DNA of 54,748 nt from Vibrio sp. Isolate32 (lineage in GTDB: Bacteria; Pseudomonadota; Gammaproteobacteria; Enterobacterales; Vibrionaceae). This document shows, in pieces, positions 54,582-54,748 of the stretch. Position 1 is the first letter of the stretch, and the number at the start of each line of letters is the position of its first letter. Position numbers and translations under genes: made by a program. The stretch lies in the NCBI RefSeq assembly GCF_022397955.1, contig NZ_JAKEUQ010000028.1, forward strand, positions 1 to 54,748. The letters are read 5' to 3'. The notes below the pieces were generated by a model that did no database searches, was not told where the DNA came from, and saw only the letters and a program-made list of their open reading frames with translations.

Positions 54582-54660
54582 GCAGTGGACTACTTGTCGT
54601 CGCTGACAAGTCGTTCATTACACTTTTTGTCTTCACTTTTGAAAAGTGAAAATAAATTTG

Positions 54661-54748
54661 AAGCCTGGCGATGTCCTACTCTCACATGGGGAAGCCCCAC
54701 ACTACCATCGGCGCTATTGTGTTTCACTTCTGAGTTCGGCATGGAATC
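54661..54748 (-). rRNA. 5S rRNA, 3' part (runs past the window end)
   Basis: About 88 of roughly 120 bases. The complement reads CCATGCCGAACTCAGAAG, then TAGCGCCGATGGTAGTGTGG and GAGAGTAGG, and ends near CGCCAGGCTT, matching gamma-proteobacterial 5S. 23S and 16S should follow to the right. Confidence 0.97.

Noticed and set aside
54719..54727. parS half-site GTGTTTCAC near the right end
   Set aside because: It is part of the conserved 5S rRNA sequence and lacks the second arm of the palindrome.
1..54748. Mobile elements, prophage, integron or CRISPR array
   Set aside because: No transposase, integrase other than xerC, terminal inverted repeats, attC sites or regularly spaced repeats were seen.

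Overview
The window is a housekeeping segment of a Vibrio main chromosome, close to the replication origin. The pointers are conserved Vibrio/gamma-proteobacterial gene blocks (btuB-murI next to an rRNA operon, dgkA/lexA/dinF opposite plsB, rpoH-ftsXEY-rsmD, lptM-lysA-dapF-xerC, cyaA opposite hemCDXY), protein sequences very close to E. coli orthologues but with Vibrio-type insertions, moderate GC, and a perfect chromosomal parS site. A Splendidus-clade species is a plausible guess from memory, but the species cannot be proven from sequence alone. No phage, insertion sequence, integron or CRISPR array was seen.

Layout. Both ends are ribosomal RNA operons on the minus strand. The left end (1-430) holds the P1 and P2 promoters and boxA leader of an operon whose 16S gene lies just outside the window. 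The right end holds the 3' part of another operon (5S rRNA, tRNA-Asp, terminator). Between them: a membrane-anchored RRM protein, murI, a PP-loop ATPase and btuB under a cobalamin riboswitch (0.6-4.7 kb); trmA, yijD-fabR, sthA (4.8-8.8 kb); dinF, an apparently iron-regulated methyltransferase, SOS-controlled lexA, and dgkA, opposite plsB (8.9-15.1 kb); ubiCA, a FliL-like protein, glpEG (15.2-18.5 kb); a DnaA-box/GATC-rich intergenic region, rpoH, ftsX, ftsE, ftsY (18.5-22.9 kb); rsmD, yhhL, marC, yecH, yhhN, yhhM with a long G-poor intergenic stretch and a 26-residue small protein gene (23-27.7 kb).

The most accessory-looking part is 27.7-32.1 kb: arsR, a GAPDH, a tyrosine-phosphatase-like protein and the organoarsenical exporter arsJ, plus an acyltransferase. 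It is followed by an EAL-HDOD protein, rhtB, pldB, yigL, an EVE protein, a large lipoprotein, a DTW protein, the parS site, and a FIST-GGDEF-EAL phosphodiesterase (32.2-41.5 kb). The remainder is yigB-xerC-DUF484-dapF-lysA-lptM, cyaY, cyaA and hemCDXY, then about 800 bp without a gene before tRNA-Asp.

Functionally the window combines envelope and lipid synthesis (plsB, dgkA, fabR, murI, dapF, pldB, lptM), cell division and secretion (ftsEXY, xerC), global regulation (lexA, rpoH, cyaA, two c-di-GMP-type proteins), cofactor synthesis (hemCDXY, ubiCA, B12 uptake), and arsenic detoxification. The points most worth a second look are the phosphatase inside the arsJ operon, the DnaA-box/GATC cluster downstream of rpoH, the Fur-box-controlled methyltransferase between lexA and dinF, the small membrane protein gene with its G-poor upstream region, the membrane-tethered RRM and HEPN-like proteins, and parS.
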